64,000 bases of DNA from Streptomyces roseifaciens (GCF_001445655.1 NZ_LNBE01000006.1:186001-250000), one strand, 5' to 3'. Shown: positions 8,086 through 19,927, counted from the stretch's first letter. Numbers and translations are program-made. The notes: generated by a model not told the origin, from the sequence alone.

Positions 8086-10404
8086 CTACTTCACCGGCTC
8101 CGGGTCCGGCTTCGGAGCGCCGGCCGGCTCGCCGTCGCCGCCGTCGCCGTTGCCCTCGTCGCCGTTGCCGTCCTCCTCCGGCGCCGCGGGCGTCCTGACC
8201 GACTCCAGCAGGAGCTGGGCGACGTCCACGACCTGGATGGACTCCTTGGCCTTGCCGTCGTTCTTCTTGCCGTTGACCGAGTCGGTCAGCATGACGAGGC
8301 AGAAGGGGCAGGCGGTGGAGACGATGTCCGGGTTGAGGGACAGCGCCTCGTCGACGCGCTCGTTGTTGATGCGCTTGCCGATCCGCTCCTCCATCCACAT
8401 GCGCGCGCCGCCGGCGCCGCAGCAGAAGCCGCGCTCCTTGTGGCGGTGCATCTCCTCGTTCCGCAGGCCCGGCACCTTGGCGATGATCTCGCGCGGCGGC
8501 GTGTAGACCTTGTTGTGGCGGCCCAGGTAGCAGGGGTCGTGGTACGTGATCAGACCCTCGACCGGGGTGACGGGGACCAGCTTGCCCTCGTCGATGAGGT
8601 GCTGCAGCAGCTGCGTGTGGTGGATGACCTCGTACTCGCCGCCGAGCTGCGGGTACTCGTTGGCGATGGTGTTGAAGCAGTGCGGGCAGGTCGCGACGAT
8701 CTTCTTCTTCGCCTTCTCGACCTTGACGGCCTCCTCGCCGTCCTCGCCGTCGCTCTCGCCGAAGGCCATGTTCAGCATCTCGACGTTCTGCTGGCCGAGC
8801 TGCTGGAAGAGGAACTCGTTGCCCAGGCGGCGGGCGGAGTCACCGGTGCAGGCCTCGTCGCCGCCCATGATGGCGAACTTCACGCCCGCCATGTGCAGCA
8901 GCTCCGCGAAGGCCTTCGTGGTCTTCTTGGCGCGGTCCTCCAGGGCGCCGGCGCAGCCGACCCAGTAGAGGTAGTCGACCTCGGTGAGGTCCTCGATGTC
9001 CTTGCCGACGACCGGGACCTCGAAGCCGACCTCCTTGGTCCACTGCAGGCGCTGCTTCTTCGCCAGGCCCCAGGGGTTGCCCTTCTTCTCCAGGTTCTTG
9101 AGCATCGTGCCCGCCTCGGACGGGAAGGAGCTCTCGATCATCACCTGGTAGCGGCGCATGTCGACGATGTGGTCGACGTGCTCGATGTCGACCGGGCACT
9201 GCTCGACGCAGGCGCCGCAGGTGGTGCAGGACCACAGGACGTCCGGGTCGATGACGCCGTTCTCTTCGAGGGTGCCGATCAGGGGGCGCTCGGCCTCGGC
9301 CAGGGCCGCCGCCGGGACGTCCTTCAGCTGCTCCTCGGTCGCCTTCTCGTTGCCCTCGGCGTCCTTGCCGCCGCCGGCGAGCAGGTACGGGGCCTTGGCG
9401 TGGGCGTGGTCGCGCAGCGCCATGATCAGCAGCTTCGGGGACAGCGGCTTGCCGGTGTTCCAGGCGGGGCACTGCGACTGGCAGCGGCCGCACTCGGTGC
9501 AGGTGGAGAAGTCGAGGAGGCCCTTCCAGGAGAACTCCTCGACCTTGGAGACGCCGAAGACGTCGTCCTCACCCGGGTCCTCGAAGTCGATCGGCTTGCC
9601 GGCGCTCGCCATCGGCAGCAGCGCGCCGAGGGCGACGTCGCCGCTCTCCTCGCGCTTGAACCAGATGTTCGGGAAGGCCAGGAAGCGGTGCCAGGCCACA
9701 CCCATGTCGGTCTTCAGGGCGACCGTGATCATCCAGATGAAGGACGTCGCGATCTTCAGGCCCGCGAAGAAGTAGGTGAGGTTCTGGAGCGTGGAGAGGT
9801 CCATCCCCTCCAGCCACGACACGACCGGGTACGAGATGAAGAACGAGGCCTCGTAGCCGTCCACGTGGTGCTGGGCGCCTTCGAGGGCGTGCAGCATGAA
9901 GATGCAGACGCCGACGATGAGGATGACGGCCTCGACGAAGTACGCCTGGCCGGTGTTGGAGCCGGCGAAGCGGGACTTGCGGCCCGGCTTGCCCGGCCGG
10001 TTCAGCTGCCGGATGACGATGAGGGTCAGGATGCCGAGCGCGGTCATCGTGCCGAGGAACTCGACGAAGACGTTGTACGGGGCCCAGTCACCGATGATCG
10101 GCAGGATCCAGTCGGCCTTGAAGAGCTGGCCGATGGCGTTGACGATCGTCAGCAGCAGCGAGAAGAAGCCCACCGCCACGAACCAGTGCGCCACGCCGAC
10201 GATGCCCCAGCGGTTCATCCGGGTGTGGCCCAGGAACTCCTTGGCCACGGTGACGGTGCGCTGCACGGGCTCGCCGGTCCGGCTGCCCGCGGGGACGGGC
10301 TGACCGAGCCGCATGAAGCGGTAGATCTGCAGGATGGCACGGCCGAACAGCGCTACGCCGACCGCGATTAGGACCAGCGACACGATGATCGCGGCGAGTT
10401 GCAT
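8086..10404 (-). CDS. etfD: EtfD-like membrane Fe-S oxidoreductase (ETF dehydrogenase)
   Basis: The 772-residue protein starts with about six membrane helices in the first 230 residues. Two ferredoxin-type 4Fe-4S motifs follow at C302/C305/C308/C312 and C393/C396/C399/C403. Two CCG-type heterodisulfide-reductase domains are marked by CPHCFNT, GFCCGAGG and ACPFC. This architecture matches mycobacterial EtfD (Rv0338c), which passes electrons from electron-transfer flavoprotein to menaquinone during fatty-acid beta-oxidation. The C-terminal tail is Gly/Asp-rich. The ATG at 10404 has GAGGAG upstream. A TTACT-N4-AGTAA inverted repeat sits 33 bases before the start. The link to beta-oxidation is by homology and was not tested here. 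Confidence 0.85.
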   Translation of the reverse strand: MQLAAIIVSLVLIAVGVALFGRAILQIYRFMRLGQPVPAGSRTGEPVQRTVTVAKEFLGHTRMNRWGIVGVAHWFVAVGFFSLLLTIVNAIGQLFKADWILPIIGDWAPYNVFVEFLGTMTALGILTLIVIRQLNRPGKPGRKSRFAGSNTGQAYFVEAVILIVGVCIFMLHALEGAQHHVDGYEASFFISYPVVSWLEGMDLSTLQNLTYFFAGLKIATSFIWMITVALKTDMGVAWHRFLAFPNIWFKREESGDVALGALLPMASAGKPIDFEDPGEDDVFGVSKVEEFSWKGLLDFSTCTECGRCQSQCPAWNTGKPLSPKLLIMALRDHAHAKAPYLLAGGGKDAEGNEKATEEQLKDVPAAALAEAERPLIGTLEENGVIDPDVLWSCTTCGACVEQCPVDIEHVDHIVDMRRYQVMIESSFPSEAGTMLKNLEKKGNPWGLAKKQRLQWTKEVGFEVPVVGKDIEDLTEVDYLYWVGCAGALEDRAKKTTKAFAELLHMAGVKFAIMGGDEACTGDSARRLGNEFLFQQLGQQNVEMLNMAFGESDGEDGEEAVKVEKAKKKIVATCPHCFNTIANEYPQLGGEYEVIHHTQLLQHLIDEGKLVPVTPVEGLITYHDPCYLGRHNKVYTPPREIIAKVPGLRNEEMHRHKERGFCCGAGGARMWMEERIGKRINNERVDEALSLNPDIVSTACPFCLVMLTDSVNGKKNDGKAKESIQVVDVAQLLLESVRTPAAPEEDGNGDEGNGDGGDGEPAGAPKPDPEPVK

Positions 10405-10436
10405 GGGAACGGCTCCTCGAACCTGCGAGAGCGGGA

Positions 10437-10450
10437 TTACTGTCTAGTAA
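10437..10450. promoter_or_regulatory. Inverted repeat TTACT-N4-AGTAA, candidate TetR-type operator
   Basis: The 5-bp arms are perfect, with a 4-base spacer, in the 5' region of the EtfD-like gene. Short palindromes of this kind are typical of TetR-family regulators of fatty-acid oxidation genes, so an acyl-CoA-responsive operator is a reasonable guess. The regulator is not encoded in this window. Confidence 0.4.
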
Positions 10451-10533
10451 CTTATCCAGTCCGTACGAGACTACTCACTCTCCCGCGCGCGATATAGCCG
10501 CATCGCCGGTGATCTGTGTCGCTCAGGGCACCC

Positions 10534-13500
10534 TCAGTGGAGCTCCGGCAGCACCAGGCGGCGGACCGGATGCGTCCGCAGGCGGACGTCCCGCTCGATG
10601 CGGCGGGCGCGCAGGTGCAGCGCCGTGCAGGCCGCGGTGGTGGCCAGCGCGAGGCCGATCGCGCCGACGAGTCCCCAGTGCGCCGCCATCACGTCGAGGA
10701 AGTAGGCGGGGACGCAGACGAGCAGGCCGTAGGTCCGCAGGTTCCAGAGGCGGCCGCCGCCGCGCGTGATCGTCCGCCGGCTCAGCAGGCCCCGGTTGAC
10801 CCACAGGCCCGTCTCCCGGACGACGCCGTTCCGCAGGAGGTACGACCAGCCGAGGACGATCTGGACGACGGCCGCCTCGGGCACGAGGTTCGCCCACTCC
10901 CAGGAGTTCGTGGTGTGCGCCATGGCGCCCCAGACGGCGACCCCCGACGCGGCGATGCACAGCAGCACGATCAGCCGGTAGTGCCAGCTGCGGACGTAGC
11001 GGTAGGCCGTGTTCAGGGGGCGCTCCGGCAGGGTGTCCCAGCTCCGCTGGTCGGCGAACTCGGCCAGGGCCAGGCAGATCGCCGCCCGCAGTCGCAGCTT
11101 CCGGGGCAGGGCGTTCAGGAACCGTATCCGGAGCGGGTGCAGGCCCGCCTCGCGGAGCACGGCCAGGGTGGTGGCGAGCAGGGCGTCCTGATCCCGGCTG
11201 TTCATGTCGGCCGTGCCGGGGCGCAGGTAGTTGGTCTCCAGGTGGTGGGCGAGCTGGCGGCGGTAGACCGAGGCGGTGTCCTGGGTGAAGACGTACCGGA
11301 TGCTGCCCCGCGCTCCGAGCACCTGCTGCAGCTCCCGCACCACGTCCCTCTCGACCCGGGGAGCGTGCGCCAGGACCTCGCGGGGGCCGTCCGCGGAGTA
11401 CTGGACGAGGCTCAGGGCCGCCACGATGCGCGGGTCCGGGGGGATGGGCTCCGGCAGGGGGAGCGGCAGCATCGGGTCCCGGACGAAGACGGCGGCGATG
11501 CGCCCGGCGATGGCGACGAGGGCGTCCCCGGGGCCGTGGGAGAACGGGCGCCACACCCAGGTCAGGCAGTCGAAGGGGGCCGCAGGCACCGGCGCGGTGC
11601 GCAGCTCCGCCTCGATCTCGGGAACTGACAGCAGCTCGCCGAGGTAGGCGGCGCACAGGGACGTCATCTGGGTGCTCGTGTCCGCCCACAGCAGGGTGTT
11701 CAGGGCGAGCGCCGCGCGCGGCGTGCGGATGGCCCACAGGGCTTCGAGCGCCTGCGGTTCGCCCTGTGCCGCCAGGCGCTTCAGCACGGGTACGGCGATG
11801 TCGCCCATGGCGGTGATGGCGGGCCCCGCGGCGTACCAGGGGATGCCGCCCGCCAGGACGTCCGCCGCCCGGGGGAGGTGCGTCGCCGCCAGGGCGTGGC
11901 AGGCCGCGGTCGCGCGGGCGCGGTCGTCGCTGTGGGCGGTCTGCCGCAGGAAGTCGAAGACCTGGACGCCGCGCGGGCGGCGGTCCGCGGCCACGAGGCC
12001 GAACGCCGCGATGACCGCCTGGTCGCTGCTGGACTCGCTGCCGAGCCGGTCGCGGAAGTGGCCGATGATCTCGCCGGCCAGGGTGTCGTCCACCATGTGC
12101 GCGTCGGCGAGGCACTGGAACGCCAGCAGGGGGTCCTGGGCGTAGACGGTCCGGATGACCTCGGTGCAGTCGCGCTCCTCCACCCCGCACCACAGCCGCA
12201 CCGTCTCCCGCCAGGTGTGCGGGTCCTTGCCGTAGCGGCGCAGCAGGCCCAGGGGGTCGCCGGCCAGCAGGCCGGCCGCCAGGTACTCCTGGAGCGTGAG
12301 GTGGGCGAACTGGTAGCGCTCGCCGTTGTCCACGGCCAGCAGGAGGCCGCTGCGGTCGACGATCTCCTTGAGGACGTCCTTGTCGAGGTCGGCCGGCCTG
12401 CCCTTGGCCTCCAGGACGGACCGCACGGTCTCCAGCACGCTCTCCTCGGGGAGGGCGAGCCGGTCGTGGTTGGCCGCGGGGGTGTCCTGGGCGGCCAGCG
12501 CCAGGTGGTGCAGGGCGGCCTTCTTCAGCGGGTGGGCGAAGGTGGGGCGGCGGCGCTGGTCGATCAGCAGGTTGTCGACGACCTGCTTGTAGAAGTCGGC
12601 CCGGGTGTGCGGCAGGACCTGGTCGGTGCCCGCGTACACGTAGCTGTAGAGGTAGGCGATCATCGTCAGCAGCAGCGGGTTGCGCGCCAGGGGCATCAGC
12701 TGCGGGGTGTCCCGCAGGGCGGCCATCAGCTGCTCCACCGTCTCGGTCGCGGTGCCCTCGGGCCAGGGCCAGCCGCCCAGGAACCGGCGTATCAGGTGCT
12801 CGTCGAAGTCCTCGACCCGCAGGGTCTGGTGGAACTGCTCGGCGAACTGCGCCTCGTACACCGCGACGCGGCAGGTGACCACGATCCGGCAGGACGCGTA
12901 CACCTGCGCGAACTCCCTGATCTTCTCGACCGCGGCGTCACGGTGGGCGCTGGTGACCTCGTCGAGCCCGTCGAAGTAGAGCGTGAGGTGGCCCTCCCGC
13001 AGGGCGCGCTTGACCCAGTTGTGCGCGCTGGGGAAGTTGTGGCGCTTGAAGTGGTCGACGATGTGCTCCTCGAGCGACCAGTCGAGGTTGTTGTTGAGCC
13101 GGTGCAGTTCCAGCAGGACCGGGATGCCGCCGATGTCGCCCAGGTCCACGCGGGGCTGCTTGCCGGGGCGCCGGGCGGGGCGCAGCCGCTGCCGGGCCCA
13201 CACGAGGATCTCGTGCCGCAGGAGCATCGTCTTGCCGGCGCCCGGCACGCCGAGGACCACGGAGTGCCGGCCCTGCCGCAGCGTGGCGGCCGGCTCGCCG
13301 GGCCTGCGGCCGCCGCCGCCCGACACCCCGGCCGACCCCGCCGTGGCCCCGCTGGGGGCCGCGAAGCGCAGGGGGACGTAGACGGACTCCATGGGCAGCT
13401 TGAGGTCGTCGTCGGCCTGGAAGGAGACCGCGAACTTGTCGTGCCGGTCGTGCACGGCGCGGATGTAGCGCGCGAGTGCGGTCCGGCGGAGCAGCCGGCT

Positions 13501-13635
13501 GCCCGCCAGCCTGCTGTAGAGGAATTCGGCGAAAGCCTTCAGCTTCGCGCCCAGCCAGCTCTTGGCCACGGCGGCGACGATGCCGAGGACGAAGAGCCCT
13601 GCTCCCACGCCCCACTGCTGGAACTGGTCCCACAT
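10534..13635 (-). CDS. NACHT-domain NTPase (STAND family), membrane-anchored
   Basis: This 1033-residue protein begins with a membrane helix (residues 10-25). It has a NACHT-type NTPase module with Walker A GVPGAGKT at 129-136 and Walker B LTLYFDGLDE at 217-226. The GLDE motif is characteristic of NACHT proteins. A large alpha-helical region of HEAT-like character follows from about 430 to 850. Several membrane helices lie near 905-1010, and the tail is basic. STAND NTPases act as switches in signalling and phage defence, but no effector nuclease or protease domain is visible. The ATG at 13635 is preceded by GGGGGA. It stands alone between the EtfD-like gene and the divergent dnaK operon. Confidence 0.85.
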   Translation of the reverse strand: MWDQFQQWGVGAGLFVLGIVAAVAKSWLGAKLKAFAEFLYSRLAGSRLLRRTALARYIRAVHDRHDKFAVSFQADDDLKLPMESVYVPLRFAAPSGATAGSAGVSGGGGRRPGEPAATLRQGRHSVVLGVPGAGKTMLLRHEILVWARQRLRPARRPGKQPRVDLGDIGGIPVLLELHRLNNNLDWSLEEHIVDHFKRHNFPSAHNWVKRALREGHLTLYFDGLDEVTSAHRDAAVEKIREFAQVYASCRIVVTCRVAVYEAQFAEQFHQTLRVEDFDEHLIRRFLGGWPWPEGTATETVEQLMAALRDTPQLMPLARNPLLLTMIAYLYSYVYAGTDQVLPHTRADFYKQVVDNLLIDQRRRPTFAHPLKKAALHHLALAAQDTPAANHDRLALPEESVLETVRSVLEAKGRPADLDKDVLKEIVDRSGLLLAVDNGERYQFAHLTLQEYLAAGLLAGDPLGLLRRYGKDPHTWRETVRLWCGVEERDCTEVIRTVYAQDPLLAFQCLADAHMVDDTLAGEIIGHFRDRLGSESSSDQAVIAAFGLVAADRRPRGVQVFDFLRQTAHSDDRARATAACHALAATHLPRAADVLAGGIPWYAAGPAITAMGDIAVPVLKRLAAQGEPQALEALWAIRTPRAALALNTLLWADTSTQMTSLCAAYLGELLSVPEIEAELRTAPVPAAPFDCLTWVWRPFSHGPGDALVAIAGRIAAVFVRDPMLPLPLPEPIPPDPRIVAALSLVQYSADGPREVLAHAPRVERDVVRELQQVLGARGSIRYVFTQDTASVYRRQLAHHLETNYLRPGTADMNSRDQDALLATTLAVLREAGLHPLRIRFLNALPRKLRLRAAICLALAEFADQRSWDTLPERPLNTAYRYVRSWHYRLIVLLCIAASGVAVWGAMAHTTNSWEWANLVPEAAVVQIVLGWSYLLRNGVVRETGLWVNRGLLSRRTITRGGGRLWNLRTYGLLVCVPAYFLDVMAAHWGLVGAIGLALATTAACTALHLRARRIERDVRLRTHPVRRLVLPELH

Positions 13636-13814
13636 CTGCGGTCCCCCTCCCCCGAGAATCGCAGGCTAGAACCATCCGCAACGTGAACGCGCCCCCCTTT
13701 CCGCACCGGTCTCGGTGAACCGCAGCGGGCCTGTCCCGACGCGCCCTGTGCGCGCTCCCCGCGCGCCCCCGGTTGCAGGTGTACACACCCACTCTGCGCA
13801 TAAGGCCCGCATAA

Positions 13815-16432
<2,618 letters not shown>

Positions 16433-16480
16433 CGCTGACCCGATGAATCACCGCAGGGAACGGAAGGAGGGACACCGAGG

Positions 16481-17653
16481 ATGAGCACGAAGGACTTCCT
16501 GGAGAAGGACTACTACAAGGTCCTCGGTGTGCCCAAGGACGCCACCGAGGCCGAGATCAAGAAGGCGTACCGGAAGCTCGCCCGCGAGTACCACCCGGAC
16601 GCCAACAAGGGCGACGCCAAGGCCGAGGAGCGCTTCAAGGAGATCTCCGAGGCGAACGACGTCCTGGCCGACCCCAAGCGGCGCAAGGAGTACGACGACG
16701 CCCGCGCCCTCTTCGCCAACGGCGGCTTCCGCCCGGGGCCGGGCGGCGCGGGCGGCGGCTCCTTCAACTTCGACCTGGGCGACCTCTTCGGCGGCGCCCA
16801 GGGCGGAGGCGGCGGCACCGGCGGCTTCGGCGGCGGCCTCGGCGACGTCTTCGGCGGCCTGTTCAACCGCGGCGGCACGCGCACCCAGCCGCGCCGCGGC
16901 CAGGACATCGAGTCCGAGGTGTCCCTGAACTTCACCGAGGCGGTCGACGGGGCCACCGTGCCCCTGCGCATGTCCTCTTCGGCCGCCTGCAAGGCCTGCT
17001 CCGGCACCGGCGACAAAAACGGTACGCCTCGCGTCTGCCCGACCTGCGTCGGCACCGGCCAGGTGTCGCACGGCTCCGGCGGCGGCTTCTCCATGACCGA
17101 CCCGTGCCCCGACTGCAAGGGCCGCGGCCTCATCCCGGAGAACCCCTGCGACGTCTGCCACGGCAGCGGTCGCGCCAAGTCCTCCCGCACCATGCAGGTC
17201 CGCATCCCCGCCGGAGTCTCCGACGGCCAGCGGATCCGGCTGCGCGGCAAGGGCGCCCCGGGCGAGCGCGGCGGTCCCAACGGCGACCTCTACGTCGTCG
17301 TGCACGTCGGCGCCCACCCCGTCTTCGGCCGCAAGGACGACAACCTCACCGTCACCGTGCCCGTCACCTTCCCGGAGGCGGTCCTCGGCGGCGAGATCAA
17401 GGTGCCCACCCTCGGCGGCCCCCCGGTCACCCTCAAGCTGCCGCCCGGCACGCCCAACGGCCGCACCATGCGCGCCCGCGGCAAGGGCGCGGTCCGCAAG
17501 GACGGCACCCGCGGCGACCTGCTGGTCACAGTGGAGGTGACCGTGCCCAAGGATCTCGGCGACAAGGCCCGGGAAGCCCTGCAGACCTACCGCGAGGCCA
17601 CTGCGGATCAGGACCCGCGGGCAGAGCTCTTCCAGGCCGCGAAGGGAGCGTGA
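16481..17653 (+). CDS. dnaJ: Chaperone DnaJ (Hsp40, type I)
   Basis: The 390-residue co-chaperone delivers clients to DnaK and stimulates its ATPase. The J domain (residues 8-75) has the HPD tripeptide in YHPDANKG. A Gly/Phe-rich linker follows at about 85-135. Four zinc-binding repeats are visible as CKACSGTG, CPTCVGTG, CPDCKGRG and CDVCHGSG. The C-terminal client-binding domains include FGRKDDNL. The ATG at 16481 has GGAAGGAGGGA upstream. It lies 48 bases after grpE and 4 bases before hspR. Confidence 0.97.
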   Translation: MSTKDFLEKDYYKVLGVPKDATEAEIKKAYRKLAREYHPDANKGDAKAEERFKEISEANDVLADPKRRKEYDDARALFANGGFRPGPGGAGGGSFNFDLGDLFGGAQGGGGGTGGFGGGLGDVFGGLFNRGGTRTQPRRGQDIESEVSLNFTEAVDGATVPLRMSSSAACKACSGTGDKNGTPRVCPTCVGTGQVSHGSGGGFSMTDPCPDCKGRGLIPENPCDVCHGSGRAKSSRTMQVRIPAGVSDGQRIRLRGKGAPGERGGPNGDLYVVVHVGAHPVFGRKDDNLTVTVPVTFPEAVLGGEIKVPTLGGPPVTLKLPPGTPNGRTMRARGKGAVRKDGTRGDLLVTVEVTVPKDLGDKAREALQTYREATADQDPRAELFQAAKGA

Positions 17654-17657
17654 CCCC

Positions 17658-18107
17658 ATGGATGGGACCGGCCGACGGCGCAATCCGTACGAGCTGACCG
17701 ACGAGTCGCCGGTCTACGTCATCTCGGTCGCCGCGCAACTGTCGGGCCTGCACCCGCAGACCCTCCGGCAGTACGACCGGCTCGGCCTGGTCTCACCCGA
17801 TCGCGCCGCAGGGCGCGGCCGGCGCTACTCCGCGCGGGACATCGAACAGCTGCGGCAGGTGCAGCAGCTGAGCCAGGACGAGGGCATCAACCTCGCCGGC
17901 ATCAAGCGCATCATCGAGCTGGAGAACCAGGTGGCCGCGCTCAAGGCGCGCGTCGCCGAGCTGCAGGGCGTCGTCGAGGGCGCCGCCGTGGCCCGGCAGC
18001 AGGCGGAGGCCGCGGTCCACGCCTCGTACCGCCGCGACCTGGTCCCGTACCAGGACGTCCAGCAGACGAGCGCGCTGGTGGTGTGGCGCCCGAGGCGCGA
18101 CCAGTAG
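17658..18107 (+). CDS. hspR: Heat-shock repressor HspR (MerR family)
   Basis: The 149-residue regulator has an N-terminal MerR-type winged helix containing SGLHPQTLRQYDRLGLV, then a coiled-coil (residues 75-115). HspR binds HAIR inverted repeats with DnaK as co-repressor, which creates feedback control of its own operon. HAIR sites are present at 13817, 13869 and 35280 in this window. The ATG at 17658 uses GGGAG inside the dnaJ end. A long hairpin terminator follows at 18146. Confidence 0.95.
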   Translation: MDGTGRRRNPYELTDESPVYVISVAAQLSGLHPQTLRQYDRLGLVSPDRAAGRGRRYSARDIEQLRQVQQLSQDEGINLAGIKRIIELENQVAALKARVAELQGVVEGAAVARQQAEAAVHASYRRDLVPYQDVQQTSALVVWRPRRDQ

Positions 18108-18145
18108 GGGCGCACGCAGCGGGGAAACCAGCTGGGAACGCAGTA

Positions 18146-18186
18146 CGAAAGGGCCGGGTGAGCACGCCGCTCACCCGGCCCTTTCG
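18146..18186 (+). terminator. Terminator of the dnaK operon
   Basis: An 18-bp perfect stem (beginning CGAAAGGGCCGGGTGAG) with a 5-base loop lies 39 bases after hspR. Confidence 0.9.
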
Positions 18187-18317
18187 CATGCCGCCGTATG
18201 CCGCGGCACTGGCATAAAGCTGTGTGTCCCCTGCAGCAACCTGACAGCTTTTCCCCACCGGACGCTCCGCCTCCGCTGGCAGAGTCTTCCCCACGGAACA
18301 ACGACGTTGGGGGAAAC

Positions 18318-18560
18318 GTGAAGACCGGAAATCTCGCCAAGAAGGCCGCTGCAGTCCTCGTTCCCGGGGTGTCCCTGATGGTCTTCGCGCTGCCGGGCAC
18401 GGCGGCCGCCGCGTCCGCTCCGGCGGAGGTGCGGGCGGTCCACGGTCTGCAGGGTCTGCACGTTTTGCAGGGCCTGCAGGGCCTGCAGGGCCTGTGCGGG
18501 ATACCGGCCAAGGTCGTCGACCGTCTGCCGGTCTGTCATCGTGTCAACGGGTGGCAGTGA
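18318..18560 (+). CDS. Small secreted peptide with LQG repeats and two cysteines (80 aa)
   Basis: The first 33 residues form a classical signal peptide: a Lys-rich start, the core VLVPGVSLMVFALPG and an AAAASA cleavage region. The mature part of about 47 residues contains four consecutive Leu-Gln-Gly type units, caused by CTGCAGGGC-type repeats in the DNA. It ends with two cysteines 14 residues apart (GLCGIPAKVV and LPVCHRVNGWQ), which could form a disulfide. The GTG at 18318 is preceded by GGGGGAAAC. No homologous family is recognised. It stands alone between the dnaK operon terminator and a small orphan gene. Confidence 0.65.
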   Translation: MKTGNLAKKAAAVLVPGVSLMVFALPGTAAAASAPAEVRAVHGLQGLHVLQGLQGLQGLCGIPAKVVDRLPVCHRVNGWQ

Positions 18561-18649
18561 CAAGGAAGTCGGCTTCGGAGCCCCGGTCTGCAATGCGGCA
18601 GGCCGGGGCTTCGCCGTGTACGCAATGAGAAGCGAATCGGAGGAATGGC

Positions 18650-18898
18650 GTGGCGAGGACGGAGTTCACGGAAGCGGTGGTGGCGCGCGCGGCGCCCACC
18701 GCCGCGCCCCCGGAGACGGCCGTGATCAGGCTCGTGGGAGCGCTGCCCGCGGGCTGGGACTGCAACTGGCGGCTTCGGGAGGACGGGATCCTGCTGAGGG
18801 TGCAGCCAGCCGCCGGCGCCGGCCCCGGCGCCGTGGCGCAGTGGCTGGCCGGGGTGCTCGACGCCGGCGGGCTGCGGGGGTGGCGGGCGGTCCGCTAG
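18650..18898 (+). CDS. Small hypothetical protein (82 aa)
   Basis: The 82-residue product begins with the GTG-initiated peptide VARTEFTEAVVARA and contains two tryptophans in GWDCNWRL and a Gly/Ala-rich C-terminus. GGAGG lies 7 bases before GTG 18650, which supports real translation. It has no membrane segment or recognised domain. It converges on the regulator gene at 18929-19927 and may belong to the accessory block around the lanthipeptide cluster, but nothing else ties it there. Confidence 0.55.
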   Translation: MARTEFTEAVVARAAPTAAPPETAVIRLVGALPAGWDCNWRLREDGILLRVQPAAGAGPGAVAQWLAGVLDAGGLRGWRAVR

Positions 18899-18928
18899 AA
18901 CCGGGCCGCCACCAGAACCGGGCCGCCG

Positions 18929-19927
18929 CTAGATCCAGCCGCGCTCCCGCGCGAGCAGCGCGGCGTGCGCACGGCTGGAGGCGTCGAGGACGCGCAGCAG
19001 GTCCGCGACGTGGCGGCGGTAGGTGCGGACGGAGATGCCCAGGTCACGGGCGCCGATCTCGTCCTTGCCGACGCGGCACATCGACTCCAGGACCCGCTGT
19101 TCCACGGCGGAGAGCCCGGCGGCTCCTTCGGCCGGTTCCTCGATCAGCGCGGCGAGGTCGGTGGCCTGGTCCCAGATCTTCTCGAACAGCGCCAGGATGT
19201 TGGCGACCAGGCCCGTCTCCTGGGCGATCAGGGCGCCGCGCGAGGTGTCGTCGGGGTCGGCGGGCACCAGCGCGGTGTGCCGGTCGTAGACGAGGATCCG
19301 CTCGGAGATGTCGCAGGCGACGCGGATCCGGGCGCCCTGTGTGGTGAGTTCGCGCAGGTAGGCGACGGTCGGCGGGTGGTCGAGCGCCTCCTTGAGCACG
19401 ACGTTGCGGATCCGTACGCCGCGGCGCAGACAGCGTGTGTCGAGCGGCCGGGCGTGGTCGATGTTCTCCTGGGTGAGCGCGGTGTAGGGCTCGACGGACA
19501 GGATCTCCTCGCGGGCGAAGAAGGCCAGGTCGTCGATGCGGTTGCGGATCTGGGACAGGTCCTCCATGCGCTCCACGCCCTTGGGGGCGGGGGTGCGCAG
19601 CCCCTGCTCCACGCGCAGCTCCGCGACCAGGTGGCGGGCCTGGGTGACCTGTTGCAGCTCGTGGTGGAGCTCGCGGAGCCGCAGGTCGGTGAGGCGGTCC
19701 ACGGCTACCTCCGGGTCGGCCGGGGTGACGGCCCCGTCGTCGGCGCGGCGCAGCAGGCCGAGCCCGTACAGCCGGTCCAGGGAGGTGCGGACGGTGTCCT
19801 TCGGTGCGTGGATCCTCAGATGGATGTCCTCGGCAGCAGTGCCGGGATTGCGCAGAAAGTGCCGGTAGATACCCTCTTCTGGCGTGCTGAGCCCCAACAG
19901 ACCCATGCCCATGCCTGACTTGCTCAT
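18929..19927 (-). CDS. TrmB/LuxR-type HTH transcriptional regulator
   Basis: The 332-residue protein has an N-terminal winged-helix segment (residues 12-70) resembling TrmB-type regulators. A central domain of about 180 residues follows, including DLSQIRNRIDDLAFF and IRVACDISERILVYD, like the phospholipase-D-like sensor region of that group. A C-terminal LuxR-type helix-turn-helix (about 265-330) includes ARDLGISVRTYRRHVADLL. The ATG at 19927 has GGGGGAA before it; an open frame runs further upstream without a site. It is divergent from the small LuxR gene at 20181 and is a candidate cluster regulator. Its ligand is unknown. Confidence 0.8.
   Translation of the reverse strand: MSKSGMGMGLLGLSTPEEGIYRHFLRNPGTAAEDIHLRIHAPKDTVRTSLDRLYGLGLLRRADDGAVTPADPEVAVDRLTDLRLRELHHELQQVTQARHLVAELRVEQGLRTPAPKGVERMEDLSQIRNRIDDLAFFAREEILSVEPYTALTQENIDHARPLDTRCLRRGVRIRNVVLKEALDHPPTVAYLRELTTQGARIRVACDISERILVYDRHTALVPADPDDTSRGALIAQETGLVANILALFEKIWDQATDLAALIEEPAEGAAGLSAVEQRVLESMCRVGKDEIGARDLGISVRTYRRHVADLLRVLDASSRAHAALLARERGWI

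Noticed and set aside
8074..10371. 765-codon plus-strand frame opposite the EtfD-like gene
   Set aside because: It has an extreme Leu/Val/Asp composition typical of the complement of a high-GC gene, while the minus strand has cysteine-cluster motifs.
10516..11628. Long plus-strand frame inside the NACHT gene
   Set aside because: It is an antisense frame typical of high-GC DNA; the minus frame has recognisable Walker motifs.
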